Under the pieces are notes generated by a model that saw only the letters and a list, made by a program, of their open reading frames with translations, was not told the origin of the DNA and ran no database searches. A program made the position numbers and the translations under genes. This document shows positions 1 to 11,058 of a stretch of 41,767 bases of DNA, piece after piece. How positions within the stretch are numbered: position 1 is the first letter of the stretch; the number at the start of each line of letters is the position of its first letter. The stretch comes from Candidatus Uhrbacteria bacterium (lineage in GTDB: Bacteria; Patescibacteriota; Patescibacteriia; UBA9934), in contig CALRCK010000001.1 in the NCBI GenBank assembly GCA_943354605.1, positions 1 to 41,767 of the forward strand, given 5' to 3'.

Positions 1-476
1 TCCTTCACCTGTTCGATAGTCATCTGGCGCGCGTCCTCGTTCACGTCGGTAATAATGAAGCTCGCGAAGTACACCACCTTTTCCAAGGTCTGAACGCCCA
101 TATCGAGCATGGTGCCAATTTTTGACGGCACACCGCGCAAGAACCAGATGTGTGTGACTGGCGAAGCAAGCTCAATGTGGCCCATACGCTCACGGCGAAC
201 GCTAGCCTGGGTAACTTCAACGTTACACTTGTCACACACAATGCCCTTGTAGCGGATCTTCTTGTACTTTCCACAGTAACACTCCCAGTCTTTCGACGGT
301 CCGAAAATTTCCTCCGCAAACAAACCCTGCTTTTCTGGCTTTTGGGTGCGGTAGTTGATGGTTTCCGGCTTGCTCACCTCACCGTAGCTCCAGCCGCGGA
401 TCACTTCTGGTGAAGCAACCTTCAAACGGATGGAATCGAAGTCGGTAGACTTTAATGTATCGAATTTCATGGCCAT
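1..476 (-). CDS. rpoC: DNA-directed RNA polymerase beta' subunit, N-terminal part (runs off window)
   Basis: This is the amino-terminal 158 codons of the beta' subunit, the catalytic partner of RpoB; the rest lies outside the window. Translating the minus strand from an ATG at 476 gives a protein beginning [20 protein letters not shown]. It contains the beta' zinc ribbon of the family: CYCGKYK, then about 12 residues later CDKCNVEVT (four cysteines), followed by the conserved [19 protein letters not shown] block. A second ATG lies two codons downstream, and no Shine-Dalgarno sequence separates the two choices. The start lies 12 bp after the rpoB stop, so rpoB and rpoC are one operon, as in nearly all bacteria. 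The reading frame is open to the window edge. Confidence 0.97.
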   Translation of the reverse strand, partial: MAMKFDTLKSTDFDSIRLKVASPEVIRGWSYGEVSKPETINYRTQKPEKQGLFAEEIFGPSKDWECYCGKYKKIRYKGIVCDKCNVEVTQASVRRERMGHIELASPVTHIWFLRGVPSKIGTMLDMGVQTLEKVVYFASFIITDVNEDARQMTIEQVK

Positions 477-488
477 ATGGAGGGGCGC

Positions 489-3707
<3,219 letters not shown>

Positions 3708-3714
3708 AGACGGT

Positions 3715-3840
3715 GTTAACGAATCTCTTTGGTCGATTTTCGACTCAGATCATCGGAAACTCGCTCAACGTACACATGAAGTACGCCTCGCGAGCTTTCC
3801 TCGATCTTCATCGAAACTCGCCGCAAATATATTCGTTAAC
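3715..3840. repeat. Long imperfect hairpin, copy A (CGTAC/GTACG core), in rpoB leader
   Basis: This is a 126-bp imperfect inverted repeat. The outer 10 bp arms GTTAACGAAT (3715-3724) and ATTCGTTAAC (3831-3840) are exact complements. The centre is CGTAC-ACATGAA-GTACG, flanked by TCAA on the left and CCTC on the right, then a CTCGC/GCGAG stem. It lies between the rpoB -10 box and start codon, so it would be transcribed into the rpoB leader. It belongs to the family also seen at 5898, 11059, 15640, 33344, 33547, 33739 and 33940. Confidence 0.85.
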
Positions 3841-3867
3841 GAAAAAATCGCCGCGTAAGCGACGGTT

Positions 3868-3873
3868 ATTATA
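3868..3873 (-). promoter_or_regulatory. -10 box of the rpoBC promoter
   Basis: Reading the minus strand, a consensus TATAAT lies about 160 bp upstream of rpoB. The hexamer 17 bp further upstream (CACCGT) is a poor -35 match. A small GC-rich inverted repeat (TCGCCGCG/CGCGGCGA-like, 3848-3864) and hairpin copy A follow before the start codon. The box is seen directly; its use is inferred. Confidence 0.5.
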
Positions 3874-4146
3874 GGTTCTTCGAGTTCGTAACGGTGCGGC
3901 CTGGGGTTGGCATGCACTGACGATTGAAGAATTTGGGTATCGCGTTAGCAGTCAGGGGTCAATGCTGCCCACAGCAGCTGCCCGGAGACGACACAACGAA
4001 GGTTCCCAAGTGGTCGCGAGGATATCACGCCATCAATACTGCGTCAACCTAAAACCAGTGGACAACTTTTACGTTTTGTCGCTGAGGTTGGCGGAGAATT
4101 CAATAAATCTTTCCATTGGCCCATACGCCGCAACCGTGCTGAAGAC
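3874..4146. other. Intergenic region with no recognised gene
   Basis: About 270 bp lie between the divergent rpoB and 4197 genes. I find no convincing coding frame: the one short open frame here (3962-4162) has no ribosome-binding site or family resemblance and runs into the downstream promoter. No tRNA, RNase P, SRP or tmRNA signature was recognised. A small inverted repeat CTGC/GCAG occurs near 3963-3975. Confidence 0.5.
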
Positions 4147-4175
4147 TGGACTTTTTGGCTAATTTCTGCTATATT
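4147..4175 (+). promoter_or_regulatory. Sigma70-type promoter of the 4197 gene
   Basis: TGGACT, an exact 17-bp spacer ending in TGC (extended -10), then TATATT. Predicted transcription starts about 15 bp before the ATG. It has the same architecture as the promoters at 17036 and 21286. Confidence 0.7.
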
Positions 4176-4196
4176 ATATGCGCAACTGGAGCTTGC

Positions 4197-4499
4197 ATGT
4201 CTTTCCCTCACGCCACCCGCCTCGGTCTCGCCACCCCTTCCGATTCAGCCAACCCCGACCTCGACAAGTGCGAGCGTCACGGCTCGCCGCTGACCAACGG
4301 CCACTGCCTGCATTGTCTGGACTCGGTCGATCTCGGGCTCTGGACCCCGCCCTCTCCCGGCACCGAAGATGCGGCTGATCGTCCGGCTTCCCGCCCCATG
4401 CTCGTCGGCAGCCCGTTCGAGCAGTTCGGAATGCCCTTCCTCGGCCACGGCGCCGGACAGCCGACCGCGATGGAGGAGGGCGATCAGGCGAACGAATAG
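4197..4499 (+). CDS. Small high-GC protein with a possible zinc knuckle, function unknown
   Basis: This is a 100-aa protein I do not recognise. The ATG at 4197 was chosen because GGAG lies 5 nt upstream, while an earlier in-frame ATG would sit before the predicted transcription start. Residues 25-40 hold Cys25-x2-His28-x8-Cys37-x2-Cys40, a spacing that could bind one zinc ion. The rest is rich in Pro, Gly and Ser and looks disordered. No signal peptide or membrane segment is visible. The gene has its own promoter and terminator and a GC-rich third codon position unlike rpoB or recA. It belongs to the set of high-GC stand-alone genes scattered through this window. The zinc-binding role is inferred only from cysteine and histidine spacing. 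Confidence 0.7.
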   Translation: MSFPHATRLGLATPSDSANPDLDKCERHGSPLTNGHCLHCLDSVDLGLWTPPSPGTEDAADRPASRPMLVGSPFEQFGMPFLGHGAGQPTAMEEGDQANE

Positions 4500-4515
4500 T
4501 TCACCTGCCACGCAC

Positions 4516-4573
4516 ACCCCGCAGTTCGCAGAGACCCCCGCTGGTCTCGCGATCGGCGGGGTGTTTCGATTTC
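4516..4573 (+). terminator. Intrinsic terminator of the 4197 gene
   Basis: CACCCCGC (4516-4523) pairs with GCGGGGTG (4557-4564), with an inner GAGACC/GGTCTC stem, followed by the T-rich run TTTCGATTT. Confidence 0.8.
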
Positions 4574-4581
4574 AAAACCGA

Positions 4582-4611
4582 AAAACACTCCGATCATTCG
4601 GAGTGTTTTTC
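4582..4611. terminator. Bidirectional terminator between the 4197 gene and recA
   Basis: AAAAACACTCCGA and TCGGAGTGTTTTT form a perfect 13-bp stem with a TCAT loop, with T runs on both strands. It suits the convergent arrangement. The remaining 180 bp to the recA stop hold only a short TTACAC/GTGTAA hairpin (4684-4699). Confidence 0.85.
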
Positions 4612-4792
4612 TCAATCAAGATGCAGGAGGAGAACGAGCGAAAAAGTATTTACCCGTCCATTGAACGAAGGAGAGAGTCATCTTACACCGTTTGTGTAAG
4701 GCCGTTCACGCACGCGTAAACGTATGCCTGTCTCCACCCGCAACTCAAGAACGCAATGCGCTGTCATTTCGTTCTCTTTCACTATACGTCGT

Positions 4793-5851
4793 TTATACCT
4801 CTTCTGCAACAGCATCTTTTTCACCGGCATTCGATGTTGGACGTGATGCGAATCCCTCACTCTTTAGTGCCGCGGCTGTTGTTGCGGCACGCATTGCGGC
4901 GAGTGTCTTTGGATGCTCGCGCAAATACTGTTTTGCCACTTCGCGGCCAACGCCCAACTTCTCTTCGCCGAAGAGATAGCTGTTCCCACGCTTATCGACT
5001 GATCCAACTTCCACACCAAGATCAAGCATGTCACCAGCGATGGAAATGCCTTCATTGTACATAATATCGAACTCACACGTGCGAAATGGTGGAGCAACTT
5101 TGTTTTTGACAATCTTCACCTTGACGCGGTTTCCAACAATCTTTTCGCCTTGCTTAATTTGCGCCGCGCGCCGAATTTCCATGCGCACCGACGCATAAAA
5201 CTTCAGCGCGTTTCCACCAGGCGTTGTTTCCGGATTGCCAAACATCACACCAATCTTCATACGAATCTGGTTGATGAAAATCACCACTGTTCCAGATTTC
5301 GCCACAATACCCGTGAGCTTTCGCAGCGCCTGGCTCATCAATCGCGCCTGCAAACCCATGTGTGAATCACCCATGTCGCCCTCAATTTCCGCCTTTGGCA
5401 CGAGCGCCGCAACAGAATCGACCACCACAACGTCAATTGCGTTTGATCGAACGAGTGTTTCCACAATTTCGAGCGCCTGTTCGCCGGTATCCGGCTGCGA
5501 AATGAACAGCTCGTCGATGTTCACGCCGACTTTTCGTGCGTAGTCGGGATCCATAGCGTGTTCAGCATCCACAAACGCTGCAATACCACCCTGTTTCTGG
5601 CATTCCGCGATAATGTGCTGCGCAAGCGTTGTTTTTCCGGACGACTCTGGGCCGTAAATTTCCACCACACGACCGCGAGGAACACCAAGAGCTCCAAGCG
5701 CGAGGTCGAGCGAAAGACACCCCGTTGGAATTGCATCAACATTCGTTGACTTCTGATCCCCAAGTCGCATGATCGATCCCTCACCAAACTTCTGCTTGAT
5801 CTGCCCGATTGCCGCATTCGCAGCAGTCAGCCTCGCATTCTCCTTTGCCAT
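4793..5851 (-). CDS. recA: Recombinase RecA
   Basis: This is the DNA strand-exchange ATPase of homologous recombination and SOS signalling, 352 aa, normal family length. Walker A is GPESSGKT (residues 67-74), Walker B VVVVD (141-145), the L1 loop lies around 156-165 and the L2 region around 195-210 with [17 protein letters not shown] following. The C-terminus is acidic (EKDAVAEEV), as usual. The start MAKENARL gives a standard N-terminal helix; no Shine-Dalgarno is visible. A weak promoter-like TTGTCG-N17-AATCAT lies just upstream. No LexA-type SOS box was recognised, so regulation is unclear. It is followed by the bidirectional terminator at 4582 and preceded by hairpin copy B. Confidence 0.99.
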   Translation of the reverse strand: MAKENARLTAANAAIGQIKQKFGEGSIMRLGDQKSTNVDAIPTGCLSLDLALGALGVPRGRVVEIYGPESSGKTTLAQHIIAECQKQGGIAAFVDAEHAMDPDYARKVGVNIDELFISQPDTGEQALEIVETLVRSNAIDVVVVDSVAALVPKAEIEGDMGDSHMGLQARLMSQALRKLTGIVAKSGTVVIFINQIRMKIGVMFGNPETTPGGNALKFYASVRMEIRRAAQIKQGEKIVGNRVKVKIVKNKVAPPFRTCEFDIMYNEGISIAGDMLDLGVEVGSVDKRGNSYLFGEEKLGVGREVAKQYLREHPKTLAAMRAATTAAALKSEGFASRPTSNAGEKDAVAEEV

Positions 5852-5897
5852 ACAAAAATAGTGGATGATTCAGCACGATTTCGATCACGACAAGGAC

Positions 5898-6011
5898 GCA
5901 TATATTTCAGACCGATTTCGATGCGCGACGAAGAGAGGATCGTCAAGACGTACTTCATAGTACGTCGTCGATACTCTCGAGGAGCAAGTCGAAAGCGGGC
6001 GAAATAGATGC
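5898..6011. repeat. Long imperfect hairpin, copy B (variant core), between rodZ-like gene and recA
   Basis: This is a 114-bp imperfect inverted repeat. GCATATATTTC (5898-5908) pairs with GAAATAGATGC (6001-6011). The centre is GACGTAC-TTCATA-GTACGTC. It occupies most of the 197-bp gap between two minus-strand genes. The core reads as a variant of the family core in the opposite orientation. Confidence 0.75.
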
Positions 6012-6048
6012 GTACTTTGCAATACGAACATCTACCGAACAGTCTACA

Positions 6049-6771
6049 CTACTTCGAAACGAAGCTCACCTCAGATATCCCCACCGCTCCCCCATCATGC
6101 TTCTCATCAAAAACGACGCGGCGAACTTCTGTTGATTTTTGGGAGTATCGACGCGCCCCTTCCACCGTAATCACGTTCAATCCAAGAGAAAGATCCACCG
6201 TCGTCGTAAATGTTTTGTCGTCGTTCACCACCACCTGATGTCCATTCACCAGCAACGTCACATCGTCATTCTCCACGTGCCCATGCACAGCAACCAATGC
6301 GGTGTCTGCGGCAAAACCGTCCGCAGGACCCTCAATAACGATATGCGGTGGGCGAAGCATACCGCTCACCTGCCACAAAAAATACCCCACAAATAACGTT
6401 CCAATAACCGCAAGCGCGGAAAATTTCAGAAATGCTGCCGACGAGAACAACCACGATTTTCGAACACGCTGACGAGGTAGTCGGTGCGGCGCGAGCAAAT
6501 CCATCCGACCACTCTCCTGTTCGTAAAGTTCCAAGAAATACGTTTCGTCCGCGCCAAGAACTCGTGCATACGCCTTAATGAAGTTTCGCGTATAGAGCGG
6601 CTCTGGCAATTCGTCGTATCGGCCGCGCTCAAGCGCCTCGAGATATCGCTTTTGAATATGCGTCGTCTCCTCCAACATGATGAGACTCACCGCCTGCCCA
6701 CGACGAAGCGCGCGGAGCTTTTCTCCGAGCGTTTGCGGAACACGATCGAGTTTTCTCATGACAAAAACCAT
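6049..6771 (-). CDS. RodZ-like membrane protein: N-terminal helix-turn-helix, one TM, extracytoplasmic domain
   Basis: This is a 240-aa bitopic protein of RodZ layout. Residues about 10-80 form the HTH_25-type fold of RodZ (LGEKLRALRRGQAVSL followed by IQKRYLEALERGRYDELPEP and YTRNFIKAYARVLG). A basic stretch (RLPRQRVRK) precedes one hydrophobic segment at about 115-135. The outer domain (HIVIEGPADGF onward) resembles a small Ig-like beta sandwich. RodZ links MreB to the cell-wall machinery, so a cell-shape role is likely by family. The start could also be the Met at residue 5 (MRKLDRVP). It begins 2 bp after the ftsK stop and is surely co-transcribed with it. A DNA-binding regulator is the less likely alternative, because this HTH type in RodZ binds MreB. 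Confidence 0.85.
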   Translation of the reverse strand: MVFVMRKLDRVPQTLGEKLRALRRGQAVSLIMLEETTHIQKRYLEALERGRYDELPEPLYTRNFIKAYARVLGADETYFLELYEQESGRMDLLAPHRLPRQRVRKSWLFSSAAFLKFSALAVIGTLFVGYFLWQVSGMLRPPHIVIEGPADGFAADTALVAVHGHVENDDVTLLVNGHQVVVNDDKTFTTTVDLSLGLNVITVEGARRYSQKSTEVRRVVFDEKHDGGAVGISEVSFVSK

Positions 6772-6773
6772 AG

Positions 6774-9038
6774 CTAAATTTTCACGTCTTCATCGGCATC
6801 TTCATCGTCCGCCGTACCGATGTGTGCGTTAATGGTTGGCTCGTGATGCTCTTCGTCGGCAACATCGTCGTCTTCAACGTCCTCATCGGGAATATCCTCG
6901 TCCACCATTTCCGATCCCGCTGGCGGCCATTCACTCACCAACACTTCACGCGGTTTTGCGCCGTCGGCAGGCCCAACCACGCCAAGTTTTTCCATCAAAT
7001 CCACAATACGCGCAGCACGAGAATACCCCACCTTCATGCGGCGCTGAAGGAACGATGTGGAAACTTTTCCAGCATCGATCGCAATGGCAATCGCGTCATC
7101 AAGCAGCGTGTCCTGATCAGCAGGATCCATCGACACTCCCCCGGTGCTCGAACCACCTTCGGTAATTTGATAGTTGTAATCCGGCTCACTTTCCTCCTTC
7201 AAGAACGCAACAACACGTTCAATCTCCGATTCTGCAACATATGCACCTTGCGCACGCTTTGGCTTGGACAATTCCGGCGTGCTCATGAGCATATCTCCAC
7301 GGCCGAGCAACTTTTCTGCACCACCAGTATCAAGGATCGTCTTCGAATCCACCTGCGATGCAACCGCGAACGCCAACCGCGTTGGAATGTTCGCCTTAAT
7401 GATTCCCGTAATGACATCAACAGATGGGCGCTGTGTTGCAAGAATCAAATGAATACCGGCTGCACGAGCCATCTGGGCAATGCGAACAATAACCGCTTCA
7501 ACATCGCGCTTGTTCTGACTCATCAAGTCTGCAAGCTCGTCGATGACGATAACGATGCGCGGCATGCGTTCTTTGCTCTTGGCGTTGTACGAATCAATAT
7601 CCTTTGCACCAAATTTGGAAAGATGATCAAGCCGACGCTCCATTTCACGTACGGCCCACTTGAGCGCATTGATAGCCTCATCCGCCTTCACGATCGGCGG
7701 AATCAGCAAATGAGGAATGCCAGCGTATACCGAAAGCTCAACGCGCTTCGGGTCCACCATGATGAGCTTCAAATCGTCCGGACCGTTTTGATAAAGGAGC
7801 GAAATAATAATGTCGTTCAAACAGACCGATTTACCGGAGCCCGTCGCGCCAGCAACCAACATGTGCGGCGCACGCTCCACCATCATCATCTGCGTTGCGC
7901 CAGTAATGTCTTTTCCCAGGGGAACGCTGAAACTCGACTTCCGGTGCTTGAATTCTTTCGATTCTAAAAGCTCCCGCAAACACACTCGACCGATGGTCTG
8001 ATTCGGTACCTCGATTCCGACAAGCGACTTTCCTGGAATTGGTGCCTCAATACGAATTGGGTGTGCCGCAAGTGCCAACGCGAGATCGTTCTGCAGTGCA
8101 ACAATACGCGCAAGCTTGATGCCGGCCGGTGGTTTGAGCGCGTACTGCGTGACGGTTGGACCAACACGAACCTCCTCAACTTCAACGTCGATACCGAATT
8201 GGTGCAGTGTTTTGACGATAAGTTCCGTTCCGCGATCAAGATCACCACTCTTCGCATCGGAGCTCTTGAGCTCAAGAAGTTCGAGCGGAATCTCGATGGT
8301 TCGGCGCTCTTTGCTCGTCATGACGTGTTCCTGATTGCCAGTAAAAATTCTCGGCGTCTTTTTCTCCGGTTCCTGATCATCTTCTTCATCGGCCACCTCG
8401 TCATTCTCAGGCTCCGATTCCGTGTCTTGCTCTTCCTCCAACTTCTTTCGCTCATCAAACGGAAGATCGTCTTCTTCGTCATCCTCTTCATCAACCGACT
8501 TCCGTGTCATTCCGCCGAACAGCGTCATCGGAACGTCCAAAATCGATTTCAACGACGCATTAAACAGCAAAACGCACGACACGGAGAGCAATGCGAGCGC
8601 AACAATGAACGCCGCGAACGACCCCATCGCGCCAACAAGAAATTGCGAAACAATCAGTCCAACAACACCGCCAGCATTCTTCAACGCGTCGCCTTTCGTG
8701 ACCCCATGTGCAAACACCATGTTCAACATGCCGTTCAACGAAATGAGAAGGAGTAAAAACGACCCTGCGCCGCGGAACGTAATGAGTTGCTTGTCGCGAA
8801 ACACGACGTCGGCAGCAATCAAGAAAAAAATCACCGGAACAATGGCCCGAGCAATGCCAAGAAACGATGCAAGTTGTCCATCAATCCACGCACCAACGTT
8901 TCCCGCAAAACCAAAGAAACTTAACGCGAGCACTGCGCCCAATGCCGCAAGAAGAATCGCCATCACACTCTGCCGAACGTCGTCCCCCATGAGAGGTTCA
9001 TCAATGTCCACCGCAGATTTTTTCAACGTTTTTGCCAT
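6774..9038 (-). CDS. ftsK: DNA translocase FtsK/SpoIIIE
   Basis: This is the septal DNA pump that clears and sorts chromosome ends at division, about 754 aa. It has four N-terminal transmembrane segments (residues about 22-165). A very acidic linker follows (runs such as EEDDEEDD), then the alpha and beta motor domains with Walker A GATGSGKS near 397-404 and Walker B IVIVIDELADLM. The C-terminal gamma winged helix reads STSFLQRRMKVGYSRAARIV, and an acidic tail ends the protein. The start MAKTLKKS at 9038 is preferred over an in-frame ATG at 9077 because that upstream ATG overlaps a TACAAT -10-like box. The gamma domain normally contacts the Xer recombinase, and one is encoded at 40805. It forms an operon with the rodZ-like gene. 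Confidence 0.97.
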   Translation of the reverse strand: MAKTLKKSAVDIDEPLMGDDVRQSVMAILLAALGAVLALSFFGFAGNVGAWIDGQLASFLGIARAIVPVIFFLIAADVVFRDKQLITFRGAGSFLLLLISLNGMLNMVFAHGVTKGDALKNAGGVVGLIVSQFLVGAMGSFAAFIVALALLSVSCVLLFNASLKSILDVPMTLFGGMTRKSVDEEDDEEDDLPFDERKKLEEEQDTESEPENDEVADEEDDQEPEKKTPRIFTGNQEHVMTSKERRTIEIPLELLELKSSDAKSGDLDRGTELIVKTLHQFGIDVEVEEVRVGPTVTQYALKPPAGIKLARIVALQNDLALALAAHPIRIEAPIPGKSLVGIEVPNQTIGRVCLRELLESKEFKHRKSSFSVPLGKDITGATQMMMVERAPHMLVAGATGSGKSVCLNDIIISLLYQNGPDDLKLIMVDPKRVELSVYAGIPHLLIPPIVKADEAINALKWAVREMERRLDHLSKFGAKDIDSYNAKSKERMPRIVIVIDELADLMSQNKRDVEAVIVRIAQMARAAGIHLILATQRPSVDVITGIIKANIPTRLAFAVASQVDSKTILDTGGAEKLLGRGDMLMSTPELSKPKRAQGAYVAESEIERVVAFLKEESEPDYNYQITEGGSSTGGVSMDPADQDTLLDDAIAIAIDAGKVSTSFLQRRMKVGYSRAARIVDLMEKLGVVGPADGAKPREVLVSEWPPAGSEMVDEDIPDEDVEDDDVADEEHHEPTINAHIGTADDEDADEDVKI

Positions 9039-9125
9039 AGCGAAACAGAATGCGGTTGCAATAGCTCTATTGTACATCGGATTGAGACGAATCCCGTTGT
9101 GGAGAACCTGTGCAATAAACCGAAA

Positions 9126-9148
9126 CCCCGCAGTTTCGTGCTGCGGGG
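9126..9148 (-). terminator. Terminator of the 9188 gene
   Basis: CCCCGCAG (9126-9133) and CTGCGGGG (9141-9148) form a perfect 8-bp stem. On the minus strand it is followed by TTTCGGTTTATT. Confidence 0.8.
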
Positions 9149-9187
9149 CTCGTGGCCGATGTTCGGAAGAACGTACGTCGGCGTGGA

Positions 9188-9439
9188 TCAGTGGACGAGC
9201 TCAAGGCCCGTGTTGTGCCACTCCTGCTTGTTCGTGATGGCGGCACACCGGACGGCGTCCGATGCTTCGAAACTGGAATAGACCTGCAGGTGAGACGGCC
9301 GGTCCTCTTCGTCTTCCGTCACCTCGGTCGAGACGGTGACGCCAGCATGGAGGACGAGCATCTGGACCAGCCAATCGACGACGCTTCGGTTGAAGTTCGT
9401 GGGGAGGGAGAACTTGAGGACGAGAACGCGTGTAGCCAT
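9188..9439 (-). CDS. Small high-GC protein of unknown function
   Basis: This is an 83-aa protein I do not recognise (MATRVLVLKFSLPTNFNRSV...). The ATG at 9439 has AGGAG 5 nt upstream, which decides the start over an upstream in-frame ATG. The sequence alternates hydrophobic strands with an acidic loop (TEVTEDEEDRP) and could form a small alpha/beta domain. There is no signal peptide or cysteine motif. It has its own promoter (9479-9507) and its own terminator (9126). It is divergent from the 9563 gene, with overlapping promoter regions, so the pair may be co-regulated. Base composition is richer in GC than ftsK next door. Confidence 0.7.
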   Translation of the reverse strand: MATRVLVLKFSLPTNFNRSVVDWLVQMLVLHAGVTVSTEVTEDEEDRPSHLQVYSSFEASDAVRCAAITNKQEWHNTGLELVH

Positions 9440-9478
9440 GGAGGCTCCTGGGAGGGTGAACGGAAACAAAGCCACAAA

Positions 9479-9507
9479 ATGATAGCATATTTTCCAAAGA
9501 AAATCAA
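9479..9507 (-). promoter_or_regulatory. Promoter of the 9188 gene
   Basis: On the minus strand: TTGATT, an exact 17-bp spacer ending in ATGC, then TATCAT. Transcription would start about 33 nt before the ATG at 9439. Confidence 0.75.
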
Positions 9508-9514
9508 TATTTCA

Positions 9515-9543
9515 TTGACTTTTTTTGGATTTGCGGGCCTAAT
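9515..9543 (+). promoter_or_regulatory. Promoter of the 9563 gene
   Basis: TTGACT, a 17-bp T-rich spacer, then CCTAAT. It lies only 8 bp from the divergent promoter at 9479-9507. Confidence 0.6.
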
Positions 9544-9562
9544 GATGCACCGGAGGTTCTTC

Positions 9563-10075
9563 ATGTTCTCTCATTCCCCCCTCGTCAACGTCCTTCGCGA
9601 TGCCCAGGCGTTCGCAGCCGACCAATCCGCCGATGGCTTCCGGAACTGGAAGTCGTTCCTGATCCCCATGCCCCGGCCCGTAAGCCGGGGGATCTGGCAC
9701 GTCATGTCGCCTGGGGTCCAGGTGATGATCATCGAGGCCTTCCCCTGCGATGGCGAGCCGCCCCTGGTCCAGCTCGCGCGACCGATGGGCATCCTGATGC
9801 TGAAGGGGCACTGCTGCCGTCTCAACACCGTCGTCGGAACTGGCCCGGCCGAGATCTCAACAGTGACGATGATGCCTGGACGGCGCGTGTACATCCAAAC
9901 GCCCGGGACACGCTGCAGCGTGAACCCGGTTGGGGATCCCTGCATCGCGCTCGTCGTTCGGCTCCCGCCATTCTCCTCCGCAAACATGATAGAGCCTCGC
10001 CGGATCGACGAACTTCCGACGGAGCACGCCACGATCCTCAAGAACGAGGCCAAACGACTTCTCCTTGTTGGCTGA
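9563..10075 (+). CDS. High-GC protein of unknown function (170 aa)
   Basis: This is a soluble-looking 170-aa protein that I cannot place in a family. The ATG at 9563 is chosen because CGGAGG lies 7 nt upstream; two earlier ATGs (9542, 9545) overlap the -10 box. The protein begins MFSHSPLVNVLRDAQAFAAD and contains several beta-type stretches (VQVMIIEAF, CIALVVRLPP), which suggests a mostly beta core and a helical C-terminal tail (ILKNEAKRLLLVG). No signal peptide or membrane segment is seen. It is monocistronic, with its own promoter and the strong terminator at 10099. A hand count gives about 63% GC over 9601-9660, against about 48% in rmuC, so composition differs clearly from housekeeping genes here. 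Confidence 0.75.
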   Translation: MFSHSPLVNVLRDAQAFAADQSADGFRNWKSFLIPMPRPVSRGIWHVMSPGVQVMIIEAFPCDGEPPLVQLARPMGILMLKGHCCRLNTVVGTGPAEISTVTMMPGRRVYIQTPGTRCSVNPVGDPCIALVVRLPPFSSANMIEPRRIDELPTEHATILKNEAKRLLLVG

Positions 10076-10098
10076 CGACACAGCTCAACCACACACGA

Positions 10099-10154
10099 AG
10101 CGCCCCACTTCCCAAGCCCGATGCACGAATCGGGCAAGGCGAAGCTGGGGCGCT
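10099..10154 (+). terminator. Terminator of the 9563 gene
   Basis: AGCGCCCCA (from 10099) pairs with TGGGGCGCT (to 10154), enclosing a second perfect stem GCCCGAT/ATCGGGC. It is followed by GTCGATTTCTG, a weak T tract. Confidence 0.7.
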
Positions 10155-10346
10155 GTCGATTTCTGATACGGAAGCAATTGCGCATCTGTGGAAAAATATT
10201 TTGACGTTCGTCCTTTGTTCGGGTACTGTATAAACACTCGGGTGTGGGCTTTGCCCAAAACTCCGGTGTCGCAAATCTGCTCCCCACGCAGTCATGTGAA
10301 AACATGATTTGTGTTGGGAGTATTTTTGTTCTATCCCGGGCCGATC
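10155..10346 (+). other. Intergenic region with one or two candidate promoters upstream of the tRNA-like gene
   Basis: TTGACG-N17-TACTGT at 10201-10229 is a good promoter-like match. It is followed by small hairpins TGGGC/GCCCA (about 10247-10259) and TCATGT/ACATGA (10293-10308). A second, weaker candidate, TTGTGT-N17-TATCCC, ends just before the tRNA-like gene. Whether the stretch encodes a separate small RNA cannot be decided from sequence. Confidence 0.4.
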
Positions 10347-10422
10347 GGGCCTATGGTGTAAAAGGTCAACATATCCGAGTCGACACCGGAAGTTACGAGT
10401 TCAATTCTCGTTGGGTCCACCA
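10347..10422 (+). tRNA. tRNA-like gene, Asp-tRNA-related body with anticodon CGA and alanine-type acceptor; isotype uncertain
   Basis: The 76-nt sequence folds as a class I tRNA: 7-bp acceptor stem (two G-U pairs), D stem GTGT/ACAT with GG in the loop, a perfect T stem ACGAG/CTCGT with loop TTCAATT, discriminator A and encoded CCA. The anticodon arm is TCCGA-GTCGACA-CCGGA. It has an A-C mismatch closing the loop, U33 present, anticodon CGA and an unusual C at position 37. CGA would read serine UCG codons, but there is no long variable arm as tRNA-Ser requires. G3-U70 plus A73 are alanine identity elements. From memory of tRNA-Asp sequences, the D and T arms resemble that family. A flanking stem CCCGGGCC (10335) with GGCCCGGG (10437) encloses it. 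Confidence 0.65.
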
Positions 10423-10447
10423 CGGTTCGATCAAACGGCCCGGGACC

Positions 10448-10483
10448 AAAAAACTCCACCGAATTTCGGTGGAGTTTTTCTTT
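10448..10483. terminator. Bidirectional terminator between tRNA-like gene and efp
   Basis: AAAACTCCACCGA and TCGGTGGAGTTTT form a perfect stem with T runs on both sides (TTTTTCTTTTC on the plus strand). It serves the convergent tRNA-like gene and efp. Confidence 0.85.
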
Positions 10484-10485
10484 TC

Positions 10486-11052
10486 TTACTTCGCAACGCG
10501 TTCCACGTAGTCGCCGGTTTCGGTGTTGACGAGAACGTTGTCGCCTTCTTTCACGAAGATTGGGACGCGGATCACCATGCCGTTGTCGACCGTAGCATCC
10601 TTGAGCACGTTTCCCGATGCAGTGTCGCCCTTTGTTGCAGGCTCAGTCTGTGTGATGGTGTATTGAATCTTCAGTGGAAGTTCGATGGAAATTGCCTTGT
10701 CGCCGTGCATAATGACGGTAACGTCCAAGCCTTCCTTGAGGAACTTCATGTCTTCACCCACCATGTCCTTACTCAACATCACCTGGTCGAACGTTTGACC
10801 GTCCATACACGTAATGGAATCCGCGTCGCTGTAGATGAACTGCATCTTGCGGTTGTTCACGGTTTCGAACGTGAGCGTTTCTGCACTCTTGAAGTTGTTC
10901 TCCACCACCTTTCCAGTTGCGAGCGACTTAATACGTGTGCGGACGAATGAACTTCCCTTTCCTGGCGACACGCGCTGGAAACTGGTGACAACCCACAAGT
11001 CGCCATTCAAATTGATGACCGTACCCTTTTTAATATCGTTCGGAGATGCCAT
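10486..11052 (-). CDS. efp: Elongation factor P
   Basis: This translation factor relieves ribosome stalling at polyproline; it is 188 aa, the usual length. It has the three-domain EF-P layout: an N-terminal KOW-like domain with the tip loop SPGKGSSF, a central OB domain and a C-terminal OB domain ending TGDYVERVAK. Lys32 in PGKGSS aligns with E. coli Lys34, the residue that receives beta-lysine. The likely modifying enzyme EpmA is encoded just upstream on the same strand, with a gap filled by hairpin copy C. The proline-rich surface proteins encoded at 24505-31019 and the kinase at 13864 are plausible EF-P clients (inference). Confidence 0.98.
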   Translation of the reverse strand: MASPNDIKKGTVINLNGDLWVVTSFQRVSPGKGSSFVRTRIKSLATGKVVENNFKSAETLTFETVNNRKMQFIYSDADSITCMDGQTFDQVMLSKDMVGEDMKFLKEGLDVTVIMHGDKAISIELPLKIQYTITQTEPATKGDTASGNVLKDATVDNGMVIRVPIFVKEGDNVLVNTETGDYVERVAK

Positions 11053-11058
11053 AGATGG

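Noticed and set aside
3962-4162. Short plus-strand open frame in the rpoB upstream region
   Set aside because: No ribosome-binding site, no homology that I recognise, and it overlaps the promoter at 4147.
6822-7967. Plus-strand frames opposite ftsK
   Set aside because: Shadow frame with abnormal His/Arg/Asn-rich composition; ftsK on the minus strand is unambiguous.
10347-10422. The tRNA-like gene as an ordinary tRNA-Ser(CGA)
   Set aside because: It has only a 4-nt variable loop, lacking the long variable arm that seryl-tRNA synthetase requires.
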